Source of the DNA: Phycomyces blakesleeanus NRRL 1555(-)
Taxonomy: Eukaryota > Mucoromycota > Mucoromycetes > Mucorales > Phycomycetaceae
Direction: 5' to 3'
Assembly: GCF_001638985.1 (NCBI RefSeq)
Contig: NW_017265136.1
Coordinates: 248,001 to 312,000 of the forward strand
DNA length: 64,000 bases
Part shown: piece by piece, positions 9,634 through 24,381 of the stretch
Position numbering within the stretch: the first letter of the stretch is position 1
Layout: every line of letters starts with the position of its first letter
Notes under the pieces: generated by a model
Databases searched by the model: none
What the model was told of the DNA's origin: nothing
What the model saw: only the letters and a program-made list of their open reading frames with translations
Made by a program: the position numbers and the translations under genes

Positions 9634-10371
9634 ATGCAAGCCAAACAAGTCACAGTCATCAGTGAGGAAGTAAGAAGCCATTATATCCACACATAGGAAT
9701 ATCCCATATCATATTACAAATACAAAGCAGACAAATATGCACATATATTATTCTCTTATTAAGAGACCTCAAAAATAACAATACCTGTGTTTTATCAATA
9801 AGCACACGAAATCTTTCTCTGAAAAGGATCCTCTAGTTAAACCTGTGGTCACTCCAGTTGCTGAGTCAGAAGAGGCCGATAACCGAGTACTGAATGCCGA
9901 TGAGTTGATTGACATGAACACTTTTGATCAGTTATTGGACATGGACGACGAAGACGACCATGAATTCTCTCATAGTATTGTCCTTGATTATTTCAAACAA
10001 GCTGAAACCACGTTTGAAGATATGGATATCGCACTGTAAGTATAAAGATCAATCCTACACACACACACACACATACACACACACGCATATATATATATTT
10101 ATAAATATAAAAAAGGGAAGCGAAAAACCTGCGTGAATTGTCCCGGCTTGGTCATTTTCTGAAAGGAAGTTCGGCTGCAATCGGCTTAAGAAAGGTCAAA
10201 GCTACATGTGAAAAAATCCAGAATATCGGAAACTGCAAAGACGGTGAAAATGTCCTGACAGTAAAGGATGCACTTAGTCGGATCATACCTCTTTTACCAC
10301 AAGTAAAGGCTGAATATTTTGAAGCAGAAGAATATCTCAAGACATTTTACGAAGAACAAGAAGGCCGATGA
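9634..10371 (+). CDS. ypd1: Ypd1-type histidine phosphotransfer protein
   Basis: Exons 9634-9669, 9803-10035 and 10116-10371 give a 174-residue protein (yeast Ypd1 is 167). The HPt signature SRLGHFLKGSSAAIGL places the phospho-accepting histidine at about residue 103, followed by helices KVKATCEKIQNIG and the C-terminal EYFEAEEYLKTFYEEQ. The N-terminal half has an acidic stretch (DMDDEDDHEF) and a SIVLDYFKQAETTFEDM helix, as in fungal HPt proteins. Known role of the family: relays phosphate from hybrid histidine kinases to response regulators such as Ssk1 and Skn7, repressing the HOG pathway when osmolarity is normal. First intron donor GTAAGA, second GTAAGT; the first coding exon is only 36 nt. 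Confidence 0.93.
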
Positions 10372-10738
10372 GTATGTGAGGGAATCTTAGAGCCATAATT
10401 ATCACTATATCACCTATCTTTACTATTATTCCCTTTATTATTCCTATTCTTATTCATATTCTTATTCATATTCATATTCTTATTGGTATTACGTTGTGTT
10501 CTTGTCAGGAAACAAGATCATTTAACCCATTTAATTGCTATTTCTTTAAAGTTGGAAATGGCCTGGGGAAGGAGAGGGGTCCCGTCTGTGTATCAGACTA
10601 AAACCAAAAACTAAAAAAAAAGAACTAAACTAAAAAACTAAAACAGAATTTGTGTCTCGTATGTGTACAACTTTCCCAGGAGGAAATAAGTTCTTATTAT
10701 TTACTACAAACTACAGCCACCGCCACTTCTTTGCATTA
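10372..10738. other. spacer after YPD1
   Basis: Contains a TTATTCATATTC-type repeat (about 10435-10490). No gene recognised. Confidence 0.5.
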
Positions 10739-10900
10739 ATGTCTTATTTTATTGTCATTACTTTGATCGTCTTTATTTCTATGTGGTATTGCTGCAATCG
10801 CTGCTGTATTGGTTGTAAAAGACGCCATCATATTCATCGTAGCCACAGTCAGTACTCACGCTCGAACCATTCACATTACAACAAAAAATTATCCACTTGA
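10739..10900 (+). CDS. possible small single-pass membrane protein, Cys/His-rich tail
   Basis: Open frame of 53 residues: a hydrophobic helix (SYFIVITLIVFISMWY) followed by CCNRCCIGCKRRHHIHRSHS and a polar tail. The pattern of one membrane helix and a juxtamembrane Cys cluster resembles small palmitoylated membrane proteins, but no family is recognised. An in-frame upstream ATG at 10652 would make it 82 residues. Short and unsupported by homology, so tentative. It faces the Asterix gene end to end, 41 bp away. Confidence 0.35.
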   Translation: MSYFIVITLIVFISMWYCCNRCCIGCKRRHHIHRSHSQYSRSNHSHYNKKLST

Positions 10901-10941
10901 ACCCCGGTATATTACTCTTCTTAATTTTTCTTCTTTTCTTT

Positions 10942-11552
10942 TCAAGCAGAAATATTGTCTGGGTTGCTTTCCAATGCTTGGATAGTGTTTCGATTTAACA
11001 TGTAGACATTAAGATAATAGGTAAACAAGGATACGAATGCGACCCTAAAAAGAATTACAAAATCTCATCTGTCAACATATACACTCCTTATTGAAATACA
11101 TAATACTTACAATGAGCCACTATCAGCAAGTCCATCGCCTGATTTTAATGAGTTTCTCTTGTTCAAGAAAGCAGACAAGCCGAAATAAGAAGCAATCCAG
11201 GGAATAGCCTTGAATTGATTCTATCAAAACCAAAGAAAAATACCACAAATTAATATATACGTTTATAATTACCACTTATTAAAAATAATAATAATAAATA
11301 AAAGCTTACCCTCATAAGAATACCACCCATGGCTTAATACAATGATGATGAAGAAGATGATGATGATAATGATGATGATATCAAATTGAGTTTAGAGAAC
11401 AATGAGCGTGATAAATTAAATATAAAATATAACATACCAGTGAACATGGCAATGTTGCTTGTAAAGTCAGCCTCTTCCTCATTCTTAGGGGGCTGGTGGA
11501 ATGGGACAATCTTGTCAGGTCGACGGGGATCGCCTTTGATAGATGATGACAT
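10942..11552 (-). CDS. Asterix/UPF0139 family ER membrane protein (PAT complex)
   Basis: Four exons on the minus strand: 11438-11552, 11310-11332, 11111-11220 and 10942-11044, total 116 residues. The family hallmark DPRRPDKIVPF lies near residue 10. Downstream come hydrophobic segments around IAMFTAMGGILM, AIPWIASYFGLSAFL and VAFVSLFTYYLNVYML, consistent with three membrane helices. Metazoan Asterix (WDR83OS) pairs with CCDC47 in the PAT complex that shields polar membrane helices during insertion at the ER; that role is inferred here by homology. The ATG at 11552 is chosen because the frame upstream has only non-ATG codons. Divergent from PAF1, 225 bp apart. Confidence 0.88.
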
Positions 11553-11777
11553 TGTTAAACTCAAAGGTGGGTTGGACAAGCTTACACGCTATTGGACTAT
11601 CCAATGCTTGACTATATTTTTCCTGGTCGATCATCTCAGCAAGACGTGACTTTGAATTATGAGAGAAGTATATACCAAATGAAGTTTTCCAAAAAAAAAA
11701 AGAAACTCCTTCTTGCTTTCTTCATTTATTTCTTGTTTCCTTTTTATATTTATATAGATAGATAAATATTACAAATC
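11553..11777. promoter_or_regulatory. shared promoter region of Asterix and PAF1 genes
   Basis: 225-bp gap between two divergent starts. It holds an A10 tract at about 11691 and a pyrimidine-rich run (CTCCTTCTTGCTTTCTTC) ahead of the PAF1 start. No specific factor site recognised. Confidence 0.4.
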
Positions 11778-13311
11778 ATGGCGTCCAAAAGGTGTGTACT
11801 AACTGCCTATCACTTGGATAGACTATTACTTGTTAATTGGCTATATACATCTATAAATATAAAAAAAAAAGTCAACTCACACAACTAGGATTGGAATAGC
11901 AAGTTCCGAAGCGACTTCATATGTCGCGTACGTTATCGTAATACTCTTCCACCACTACCATTCCCACCAAAACTACTCGATATTCCATCTCTCGTAGACC
12001 GACACATTCCTTACAAAACCTCAACTCTCATCGAAACCACACCATACTCACTCGCAATTGACCAAAACTCCACACGTTCATTCGATAAGACCTTGATTGA
12101 TTATTTGGATGCAATGGAAGCCAATCCCGATGATGGTCGGTTATCATTCTTATTATTATAATTCCTATTACCAATTGACCCAATCCTCATTGTCTTTGGT
12201 CGCTCACAAATTTATCACGGTACTATTATTTTCCTTTGGTAGTCATGCGATTGGTCGAAGAAATCGGGGAAGAAGACAAAGTCCTCATGACTCAGCCTGT
12301 AGATGAACAGGCTGCTAAAGCAAAGAGTCATTTCAAATCCAACGTAACTTGGTTGCGCAGATCAGAGTACATTGCAGCCGAGACACGTACAACCGTAGTC
12401 CGAACAGAACCTATGGAGCATCGATTTGCAATGTCGGGATTGGCAGCTACCGATCGCTCCAAAGAATATGCAACCCACGAAGGCCAGATTGCAGGTATCC
12501 TAAAGACGTTTGGACCACAGCCCGAGACCCTCCAACATCCTATTACCAAAAAACGTGCCAAGCGTATTATTCCTATCCTACCTGATCCCATCTGCCAGCA
12601 CACCGACTACAGTATTGCCCAATTCAATGTCGACCCTGCTGACGACGAAAGACTTGTCAAACGTAAACAGGCTGCAAAGAACCCCAGTTCACTGGTTGGT
12701 CAAAAACGCCCCTCTGAAGAGGATGCAACCGATCGCGGTGTACTGCAACCTATCACCAATCCTCACGATCCAGATGATCGCTATCTCATCTGGTTTCTGC
12801 CCGATGGCGAGGCAACTGAAAGACTTAAACGACAGAAACGACAAGGCAAACCCATGGGTGATGAGGTAATGCCACGCGAACATATATACGCATATATATA
12901 TACTACATATTTGAGATTAGCATATCAAACCAAGTATAAAGTCTTGGAGTTTTTTTTATTATTTTTTAAAAAAAAATGAAACTTTACTGAAATTAACCTT
13001 GGGAACATTGATATTGCTTTAGCCTGCTTCATATGAATTTGTACGTGACTACGAATACCAACATGATAACTCTTCAGAACAGAAGCATTTGATCATCACC
13101 TTTAGAGATGATGGAGACGGTGAAAAGGCATACTACAACCTCATCCAGGGTAAAATGACATTGAGAAAGAGAAGAGCATTGGTAAGTCAAAATATATTCA
13201 CCTGCATAAGAATCATATGTCTAACCTTTTCTATTACAGAGTAAAAAATACCAGCAGTATGATGATTATGAGAAGCCTGGAGCCCTTGCTATTAACTTTC
13301 ATGAAGTCTAA
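11778..13311 (+). CDS. paf1: Paf1, RNA polymerase II-associated factor 1
   Basis: Five exons (11778-11791, 11900-12135, 12243-12865, 13023-13181, 13240-13311) give 367 residues. The N-terminal SKFRSDFICRVRYRNTLPPL and PFPPKLLDIP blocks are the conserved start of the Paf1 family; SNVTWLRRSEYIA, a later conserved motif, sits near residue 125; SYEFVRDYEYQ and the terminal YYNLIQGKMTLRKRR block complete the family profile. Paf1 is the scaffold subunit of the PAF complex, which travels with RNA polymerase II and is needed for H2B ubiquitylation and H3K4/K36 methylation. The first coding exon is 14 nt, and the second intron uses an unusual donor, GTCGGT. Length is shorter than yeast Paf1 (445), lacking an acidic C-terminal tail. 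Confidence 0.93.
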
Positions 13312-16300
13312 AAGAAAATAAGAAGAAGAAGAAGAAACCCCTTTACTCTAGTTCTCCTTATATCTTTCTTGCAGCGTAAAATAGATCACGGTAGTTACCA
13401 GACCAAAAAAAAAAGAGAGAGATTATTTTTGTTTGTTTGTTTTTTAAAGTTTTGATATGGTATTGATGGATTTTTGAATAAATAAAGAACATTATGATGC
13501 CCAATATCTCATTCGGTTTATTATTGATCCCACAGAATACTTGAAAACTTGATAGTATTGTATATACAGAGGGGAATTGGCCAAATAGCTTAGCACCATT
13601 CAAAACTGAATCAAGGGACGTATTCCAAATTTATATCAGTAAGGGATTACACTACACTATACACGATACACTATAGAAAAAAAAAGCCGATTTTAGTGAG
13701 ATTGTTGCAAATTTTCCGGGATTTAAGGGTTGTTTTAAGGTTGATTTTTTTATTAGGAATTACTTCCCCCCTTTTTTTATGTCTACATGTGTTTCAATTT
13801 CAATTTCTCTCTATTCTGTTTTGCTATTGTTGTAGTTCAAAAGTAAAAACCACACTTAAAATATTCCATTTTTACCCCACCATGTTTTTTGCAGTCAATA
13901 CAAAGCACCATTTCTCACCTCTTCAACCCAGTACAGAAATAATAATAATAAAAGGATTCACTAAATTATACAGATAATGCAATAGCTTATTGAATGTATC
14001 TTGGGATCCTCCTAGCGGTAACAACCCAAAATGTTTATCTTATTTGCCCTCTTTTCGATCTTTGCTTCACAGTACGACCCCCAGAGCATCTTTTGCTGGC
14101 CCTATAGTACTTACAATTTAAATAACACAATGTATATAACAGAGATAGTACCACGATGCTTTAATAAGTCAAGTATATGTCTGAAGCTCAAGATAGCAAC
14201 AGGATTTCGATTCCACAAACGATGTCTTATCTTTAGCGATTTCATGCTCTTCAAACAGTTTAAATTGGTATATTTCGTAGAATCCTATTGAGTACCTCTA
14301 TGGTAGTTGACTGTAGTGTGAGCCAAGTTCAACAAAAATAAATAAAAAAAAGACGCAAACTAATAGCTCGGTTCATTGCCTTGTTCTAATCCGGTTAATT
14401 GAAACCCATTTCCACCCCGAACCGCCAACGCACTTCTATCCCGGTTCATTAGCCCGATATATTACAGTCAAAGTTTGATATAGTATAGGGCGTGGACTTG
14501 TGGAAATTCGATTTGAGTTTGATAAGCGAATACCCTCTCTAATACAACGCAAAAAAGAACAAGAGTTTCTTACTAATAATATATTTACGTGTTCCTTAGA
14601 CTCTTGTTTATATCATTACTCTTCACTATCTTTATATATATCAACAAGAACAAAATATATAGTCTATACACATACACAGAAACAAAAAACACAATTGTTT
14701 AGGAATATATAATGCCTTTCTTGATATAGACCTTTGTCTAAACCGAGATAGTCTATTTTTGTTCAAATCCAAGAAATATGCATTAAATGCAAAGGCAGCG
14801 CCCATAAGTATAAATAGTATATAGATATTGCTTTATCTACACAGTGGCTTTAACCTGTTTTTTATTTATTTATTTATTTATTTATTTTTAAATAAGACCA
14901 TTTATATCGATTTTCTCAAATCAGGCCGTACTTTGTATAAATCAGGGATGAATGTTTATAAAAAGATATATAAACTTGCAAGTAAAATTTAGAGACAAGT
15001 GCTGTTTACAGCATAGAAAATAATACAAAATACTGTAACAAGCTTAGATGGACAGAAAAAAAAACAATAGCAAAGAAGATTGTAACAGTTCATTGTCAAA
15101 TATCACTCTCCATCAAAAGTTCCTAAATATAGCAAAGATTACATCAAATATATTATATTAATCAAGGTTTGGACCAAATTGTGGGAGGTCGAGATCGTAA
15201 AGAGCGTAAAAACAAACAAACAAACAAACATAAAGAACACAAAATATGGACAAAAGGTTGCTGGTTAATCGGAAGTTCGGGTATCCAAACCTTCTCCCGA
15301 GAAAACGTCTATCAGTTTGATTCTTATGACTACAAAGGCAGCAATCAGAAGATTCAATAAAGCTGGAAGAAAAGAAAAAGAAAGAGTAACAGGCAAAAAC
15401 CGAAGAAAGAAATCGATACAATATATGTTATATAATTTTCTGTGGCTGTGGTGGTGGTGTACAGGGACATATATCAAAAGACCCTCTATTGGAAAGACAT
15501 TAGAGAGAATTGTGGATAATCGGGACTTGTGCAACAGTAAGTTAGATCACAAAGAGAGAGGAGTTGGAGCAGTCTCATTATACGAGCTGTAATGATAATT
15601 ATCAGAATGATATTAAATGGAATACAGAGGCTTGAAAATGGAGGTTTCTGCATTCAGCATTAGTTCCAAGATTACTGATAAGTTTGTTGATTATATTGGG
15701 GTATGTAAATTTGTTGAGTATAAGAGCTACGGGAAAGGTATTGAGGTACAGAATCGTAATATATCTTTACACGGCCACTAATTAAGAGGTAGTGAATTAG
15801 AGGATCTCCTAAATAAAATAGCGGTTTAGAGAGAGAGAAAAGAAATAATCGTATAAATAATATACCTCGGATCACTGAAGTAAGTGTATTATGTCTTGGA
15901 AGTGGAAATCCAGATAGAAAGAAAGCACTGACTTTGTAAATGTCTACTTTAGAAGTAAGGCAAGGTCATGTGGTACAAAATGTGCTCTTAGCTGTTAAAT
16001 ACTACAGGGTTCTGTAGCAGTTTATAAGAAACTTGTTGACATAGACGAGAGCTCTTAAAAACAGAGAAAATTTGAAAAAAGGTGATAATGAGAAGACACT
16101 GTTGAAGGTAAAAGGGTTGGAGAATACCAACAAGAGTGGAGCACATTGGAGGAATCTATGAGATCATATGGTAGGGATACAGATGTAACCGTTAGTATCA
16201 AAGCAAATAAATATTATGTTCACACTATATTATTGTAGACATGAAATAATAATACTTTCTTTATATATATAATAGGAGTAATTGCCGCCAAATATCTCGA

Positions 16301-18752
16301 CTAATTTACAAAGTTTGCATACTGTAGTCTTTTCTTTGGATAATTATCGCTAGTATTTTAGTTAATTAATATAAGTCTAATGCACAGAAACTCTTTTGGT
16401 GCAAGTAGCATCCTATTATACTTGAGATTTTGTTAGAATCTTGATAGAATTAAGTTAGTTGTAGGTCCGGAGCTAAGGTGTTATTTGTTTTTGTCTTTAT
16501 TTAATGTTAAATTGCTGTTTGTGTTAGGCATATCATAGCATAGCATAGCATAGCATAGCTGTGCCTGTTTGTTTGTTTGTTTGTTTGTTTGTTTGCTTAC
16601 AAGAGACTCAGTAAACCTTTTTTTATGTATATTTAATTATACTAAAGGTGGCTTTTGATAATGTTAATAGGCTAGTATATAATGCATGATAAAGTATATG
16701 ATTATTATCCAATTCATAATTAATAAAGCTAACTTTATAAACAATCTTATATATTGAGAGTATAATAATGCCAAATTCTGGGCATTAGACCTACAAGCTA
16801 GCGCCTCAGACAGTGATATAATCTATTCAAGAATAGTCTGCTTAGTGTAGATGTAAATGCAGATAAATCGCATTTTTATTATTTTTTGAGGATTAATTAT
16901 CTAATCCATGAATTTGACAAATAAAGCAGGTAATACACGTCCATGTTACATTTAAATCTTTGTTCATTTTAAAGTATATTTAATTAATATCGATATCAAT
17001 ATTAACTCATTGGGATTAAGTCAACTATTGGAATATGCGTATGGTCGAGTATCCGTGAACGTCCGTTTGATAATATATGGTTTATAGATGGTCATTATCG
17101 CGACAGACTAAAATATTTGTGTTTGACTAATTGATATTATCTGCCTTTATAAATCGAGTCCTCTTTAGCTAAGGTAATACACGCACTAATACACCTCGGC
17201 TTTGTTTGTTGTGTGGATAAGCTTAATAGATAGATAAAAGGTGTAAAGAGTAGGTATTTGACTTTTGTTCACTCCCAGTACTAAGAATCTATGACGGCTT
17301 TGGAGTGAAAGGCTGTCCTGAGTTAACAATTGATAATCGTTTTTTTTTTGGCGTAATTTAACCTGGGGTAGGCTACCGGGCCAAACATATGCAGGACTTT
17401 TAACAAAGCGGCTTTAGACTTATTGTGTTTGTACGATGTTAATGTAGGAAATGGTACATAATTCATGTTTTTTCAACTTTTAGAGGAATCAACTATTTTT
17501 ACACCTACCATACTTGCTTATGTAAATATGAATGAAAAGTTCAAGTGCTATCTACGCAAATTACTCTATTATTATTATCTAAAGAAAATACTAAAGTACT
17601 GTCTTATTATGTTTTTTCTTTCTAGAGGAATTTATTTCAACATATTCAAACCAATTATTAGGTCTTAAATACTTTTACTATAGAAGAAGAAGAAAAAGTC
17701 TACAGAAACAATCGATCACTGTAACCCATTACCAGGATAAGTGCAATTGGAGAGTAACAATAATTATGATATTTTAAGGAAAGATCTCAGGGTGTACAGT
17801 TACGGATTTAGAGTAATCAAAAGCCGCAGCTTATAAAAAAGGATATTTTTGGTTGGTTTGATCTACAACCATTTGGTCTAGAAAGATGAGTATATACGAA
17901 TATCATTTCTAAAAGATAGCTACAGGGCTAACCAAAGAATCTTCTTATTAGAATACTATGCCCCAGAATGAACTTGGATCGCTTGTCTTCCATCAAAGAA
18001 TATCTCCTAAAAAAGAAGTATCTAGAGTTACTCAACTTCTCGAGCGGGTGAAGAGTCCAATAATGGAAAATTCCCTCAGTTATTCTTTTATTAGGTATCT
18101 ACGGAGTAGCTTTATACAGAAGCAATATTTTCCTACGAACGTTCTTGATAGAAAGTGCAATTGTCTTGAGCTTCCCAGAAACTGTCATGGAACAAAAAGA
18201 AGTATATTCCAGTGTGAGATTCTGTTCTGAATGTTCCACATCTTCTCAATAGAAGTTCTATTCAATATTTTTTTTTACCTAATTATTCAAGGGTTACTTG
18301 CAACCTTCTTTTTCTTTGTATCCTTGTGTAGCAAGGTCAGAGCTTTGATAATCCTTTAGTCTGGATATGATTGATGGAGTAGGTAAGCTTACTGTGCTTC
18401 CAGTACTTAATAACAGCATTCTTTTAAGGTTTCAATTTCCAATAGAGTTATATATATGTGTGCGTGTGTACAGTACACTCCGCAATACACAAGAATGGTT
18501 TCATAACAAGTGTGTGGCTGTTAAACCATCTGTGCTTGCCAAGAATAAACCTGTAACCGTTGTGCATCATGAGATGTCATTTAGTTTGGAGATGCCAATC
18601 AAGGTTTTTCTTTTCCTGCAAGTCTAATCACGTGAAATGTCTGCCTCCTACGAAAGGGCAAGTTTACAAAGTGTTTGTTCTGCCTCTGATATTCTTTTTT
18701 CCTTTCTTGCTCTGCTCTTTCTTCCTTACATTTTTTTTTATCATACTCTACA
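13312..18752. other. gene-poor 5.4-kb spacer
   Basis: No gene with recognisable homology on either strand. Contents: (TTTA)n at about 14861-14888, a TAGCA pentamer repeat at 16530-16560, (GTTT)n at 16566-16596, and three GGTTCATTAG-like words between 14367 and 14455. The 90-residue open frame 17958-18230 (MPQNELGSLVFHQR) has near-coding look but no family match. The last 60 bases before the kinase are pyrimidine-rich. Confidence 0.55.
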
Positions 18753-20534
<1,782 letters not shown>

Positions 20535-21695
20535 TAGCCTCCCTTTTATTTTACTTTTAAAGAGAAAAAAAAAGGTGCTCTCATTACTATAGTATTCTAT
20601 TATCTTCTATTTATTTCACTAGGCATAGTGAAAGTATTTTTATACACTTCTTCTTGGACAATATTCTTTAAACTAACCTATTACCCCCTTTTAATAATAT
20701 CACGCATAAATAAATAAAATCACATAACTATCCAAAAAATAAATAAAATTATTACCTTATGAACCTCTTTATGTTGAATTTAGGATGGTTAAAATCCAAC
20801 CATTATAAAATCTTCTGGTGTTAGAACAAACATGCTGGGAAATTCCCCACAAAAAGAGAAAAAAAAAAAGAAAAGGATAATTGTTTATGTGATTTATCAA
20901 AATAATACATATTCATATATATATAGCTGGTATTTGCTTGCTTGCTTGCATTTTTTCTTTTTAAAAAAAAGAATCATTAATACATGACCTCCTTTGAATA
21001 GAAGATTCATCAGTAATAAACATGAAGCAGGGACAATCAAGATTTTAAAATCAACATATTTTCAAATGGGTTTACAAAGCAGTTGCATAAGAGAAGGAGT
21101 GAGGGGGTTGTTTCTTTTTCTTTTCTTTTTCAAGTGCATGTTTGTTTGTATCTACGCCTTTCAGATCTCAACAAGAAAAGAACTATGTTTGGATAGTGTA
21201 TTCTTTCAAAGGCTGCAGTGATACTGAATTTGAATCAAAGAGAGAGAGATCCTAAATTATAAAAACTGGGCACACACATATATATATATACATATGTATG
21301 TATGAAACTGCTGGAGGAATAGCACAAGAGGTTTCTTTTTTGTGACATTGTTACAAAGCATTAAAGATAAACCAAAGAGTCAGTTGCAATTTTGTACATT
21401 TCATAAAACTCCAAGTACTTTATCATATTAGTTAACGCTTTCACTTCTTTGATTGATTAGTTGACTGGTTAATTGATTAATTGATCGGCTGATAGATTTA
21501 TGATTATACAAAGTACGTGCGGATCTATGTTATGAATAAAAGAATAAAAGAAAATAATATACAAATTAAAGCAATAAAAAAATAAGAAGAAGAAGAAGAA
21601 TAAAGAGGGGTAATATACAGATGAGAAAAGAAGTGAGATATACACTTTCTTAAAACAGCACGATAAACTCAATAGTATGTACAGAATAGAGAACA
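20535..21695. other. convergent spacer with microsatellites
   Basis: Lies between two convergent genes and so probably holds both 3' ends. Contains a (GCTT)n patch near 20935, (AT)n near 21277, and GAAGAAGAAGAA at about 21585. No gene recognised. Confidence 0.5.
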
Positions 21696-23465
21696 TCACA
21701 TGTAGTACATCCATGATTTTCCTATCTTTTGGTGTGGCTCTGACAGATGAGTTGGAGCATTGATCTGCACAGCTGTCAATTCTTGTTTTGAAATGTTCGC
21801 CTGATCCATCGAAATGTTCTGGCATGAAAAGTCCCAGCAGTACAGTCGTTCCTCGGTTTGATGTCTTTCTGGAGATGGTCTAGAATTGTCTCTTACCTCT
21901 AGACAAACTAATGTCCTTGAAAAGTCAGGACAGAGTCGAATGTCGGTAATCGTGTATTTTATATCGGGTGTTTCAAATGTAGGCACGAGTCGATAGGCCA
22001 TTTTACCGGTCCGAAGACACCATACATTTATGCAATCCAAGCTGTCCATAGTCTGATCGTCCGATTGTTGTGATTGTTGTGATTGGTAATAGCGATAAAG
22101 TTGATAGGGTGTCATTCGACCAGCAGGGATCTCATGGTTGATAGTTTGGATCGATGAGGCTTGACCGAATGTTGTTGGTTGTTTGGGATATATGGGTACA
22201 GATGTGTCGTTCTTAAGTACTTTTCCTTTTGTGAGTAAAAAGAATGGGGTCAAGCATATGTTTATGACCCCAAGTGCTCCAGAAAATGGCCATTGCCGGG
22301 GTCCGTCTATGTTTGTCTGAAGCTCGTAGACTAGAGCACCTGTCAAGAGCGAGAATACTAAAAGGGGACCAGATGATTCTGGTGCACACGCCACTAAATG
22401 AGTGTTCACAGCTATGTCGCCCACACCCTGGTACCACTCGCCATGACTGGATATATATGATGATATATCAATGTGGCCTCGTGGTGTTGTGTGAGTGTAG
22501 TTTGTTTCTGTGGGAGAACCCTCGATTGAATGGTTTTCGAGGTCCCAAACACAAATATTACTATCGGTTCCACCACTGACAGCCACTAAAAATAAATCCA
22601 ACATTAATTGTTATTATTATTACTATAGCCAGTCCAAGATTATTCATTTAGACCAAAGAAGGATGACATGGAACTTACTCTTATCATTCATGCTTACACA
22701 CAACACACGTCCTCGGTGACCATGCCACATACAGGCCAGTTTTTTTGTATCTGAGTCCCAGAGGGCTACCGAGCCATCAAGACCCCCGGTTACTATCCAC
22801 TTGGAAGAGGGCTGAGTAAAATGACACAGGATGATGTGCCGTCGGCCCTCTACAGCTAAACTAGGCGAGACGGCTTCATTAATAGATTGAAGATAAGTGG
22901 TCTGACATGTATCTGGATCAGTCATTATCAGACTATGTGGTGGGCCGGTAGGATTCCGATAAACAGGATTTGAGCGAACCAATGAGCCTGTCTTGGCTAC
23001 ATTGAGTAGACTAAAACATGAAGCTTCTCTGGGATAACCCACCACCCCAGATATCCATTGTCCTGGCAGAGGCTGTGCTTTTATTTCGGGAAAATAACCT
23101 AGACAGTAACCAGTATCCCAATTCTTGGTTATACGATACATGTCTTGCCATGTTCGTTTTAAAGCACGGGCGTTATTTTGTAGTCTATCTCTAGGCGATG
23201 GGATACCGATAGAGTTTGAGATGTGTGGATCGGGAAAACACAACGACCAAAAGCGATTCGAGTCAATTTCTTTATAGTCCCGACGTGAGCATATTCTCCA
23301 GATCAGATCGTCATAATGTTGAATTACTGCACGCCATTGTCGACAGACCAAGGTACATTGAGCTAATGTTGTGCCATTGAGATTGACAAAGATGTTGAGT
23401 AAAAGTTCGGTTGGAAATGGATGTTGAAAGCACTTTGGGAAGTTGTTAGTTTTGTCTCCCGACAT
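21696..23465 (-). CDS. F-box and WD40-repeat protein
   Basis: Two exons, 22679-23465 and 21696-22585, 558 residues. Residues ~10-60 form an F-box (FPTELLLNIFVNLNGTTLAQ, then CTLVCRQWRAVI). WD40-type units follow: WIVTGGLDGSVALWDSDTKK, HRGRVLCVSMNDK, VSGGTDSNICVWDLEN, and weaker ones ending CINVWCLRTGK and RLYCWDFSCQ. F-box/WD40 proteins act as substrate receptors of SCF ubiquitin ligases; the substrate cannot be told. An in-frame ATG 51 nt upstream (23516) is possible; the inner one was chosen because MSGDKTNNFPKC leads straight to the F-box. The donor is GTAAGT and the acceptor TTTTTAG. Confidence 0.85.
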
Positions 23466-23996
23466 TATGTTGTTTGCTCTTGAATGGCAATAAGGATAAG
23501 AAGAACAAGAGAACAAGAGGGAAGGAAAAAAGAGGGGAACAAAGAGGGAATATATATATATATTGTGTGTGTGTATGTATTCCTCATTAAATTTCCAACT
23601 GAACTTTTTTTTTTTTTTTTTTTACAATTTTAAAATTTGATAGGGAGGAAAAAAAAAAATTATAATATTATTACTACGGATTTAATAAATTTGAGTGATT
23701 TAAAATATTATATTGCGACTAAGAAAAATTCTATCCAATAAAATGGTCATAATAAATGATTTCGAAATATCATTGGGTTAAAAAATCATATATTTGCTAT
23801 TACATCGTAGATATATTTACAGCATGGATTAGGCAATAATATAAAAATGGACACATAACACATACACACGCGCGCGCTTATGCTTATGCTTATGCTTATG
23901 CTTATACTTTCTTCTTCTTCTTGAACATAAATCTTATCTAACTTTTGATTTTATTTTAGGCATAAATATGGGCTCAAAATATTTATTATTGTCCAA
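23466..23996. other. AT-rich spacer with hexamer repeat
   Basis: Holds an (AT)n/(GT)n patch at 23551-23576, poly-T of 18 at about 23606, a CGCGCG patch at 23870, and a (GCTTAT)4-5 hexamer repeat at 23877-23905. No gene. Confidence 0.5.
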
Positions 23997-24381
23997 TCAG
24001 TTTTGTGTACTTTTCTTATTTCCTTCTCTTGCTTCCTTGCTGTATTTGCGCTTGGGACAGCAGGCACTTGAACCGCCATTATCTAATAGTTGCTGGCAAC
24101 AGACCTCAAGTGCCTTGAGCGCCTCAGTACATTTAGACTCTTGGTAATTGTTTTTTCCAAGGCAATCTTGAATCGCACATGCTGTAATAGTAATGATGAT
24201 GACTTATTACAAGCGATCTTGTGCATAGAGTATTATTTACCATATTTTTGACATTCGGGAACCTTTTTATTATTATTATTAATATTAATATTATAGTAAA
24301 CGCTATTATTTTAGAGGTTGTTTGTGTGTTTATAAAACTGCAGTCGTATCATTGATTGTTGGTCTACTTTACCTGTGACAT
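23997..24381 (-). CDS. cmc4: Cmc4-type twin CX9C mitochondrial intermembrane-space protein
   Basis: Three exons: 24373-24381 (9 nt, MSQ), 24241-24262 and 23997-24181; 71 residues (yeast Cmc4 is 73). The product contains PECQKYACAIQDCLGKNNY followed by ESKCTEALKALEVCCQQLL and ACCPKR, giving the cysteine spacing of the Cmc4/p8-MTCP1 family. Family members are imported through the Mia40 pathway and oxidised in the intermembrane space. The 9-nt first coding exon is inferred from frame, a GTAAAG donor and the family N-terminus; the two downstream junctions are firmer. It is too short and too split to be seen as one long open frame. Confidence 0.85.

Noticed and set aside
15158..15592. Possible small membrane protein on the minus strand (LLNLLIAAFVVIRIKL)
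   Set aside because: One hydrophobic stretch in two overlapping frames without convincing start, splice sites or homology.
14200..15915. Degenerate copy of the Tc1-type element, from ACAGGATTTC-like and GTGGAAATCC-like ends
   Set aside because: Only about 15 weakly matching bases at each end and no transposase remains between them.
17958..18230. 90-residue open frame in the gene-poor spacer
   Set aside because: No recognisable domain, no promoter-like CT tract and no splicing partner; left as unannotated.
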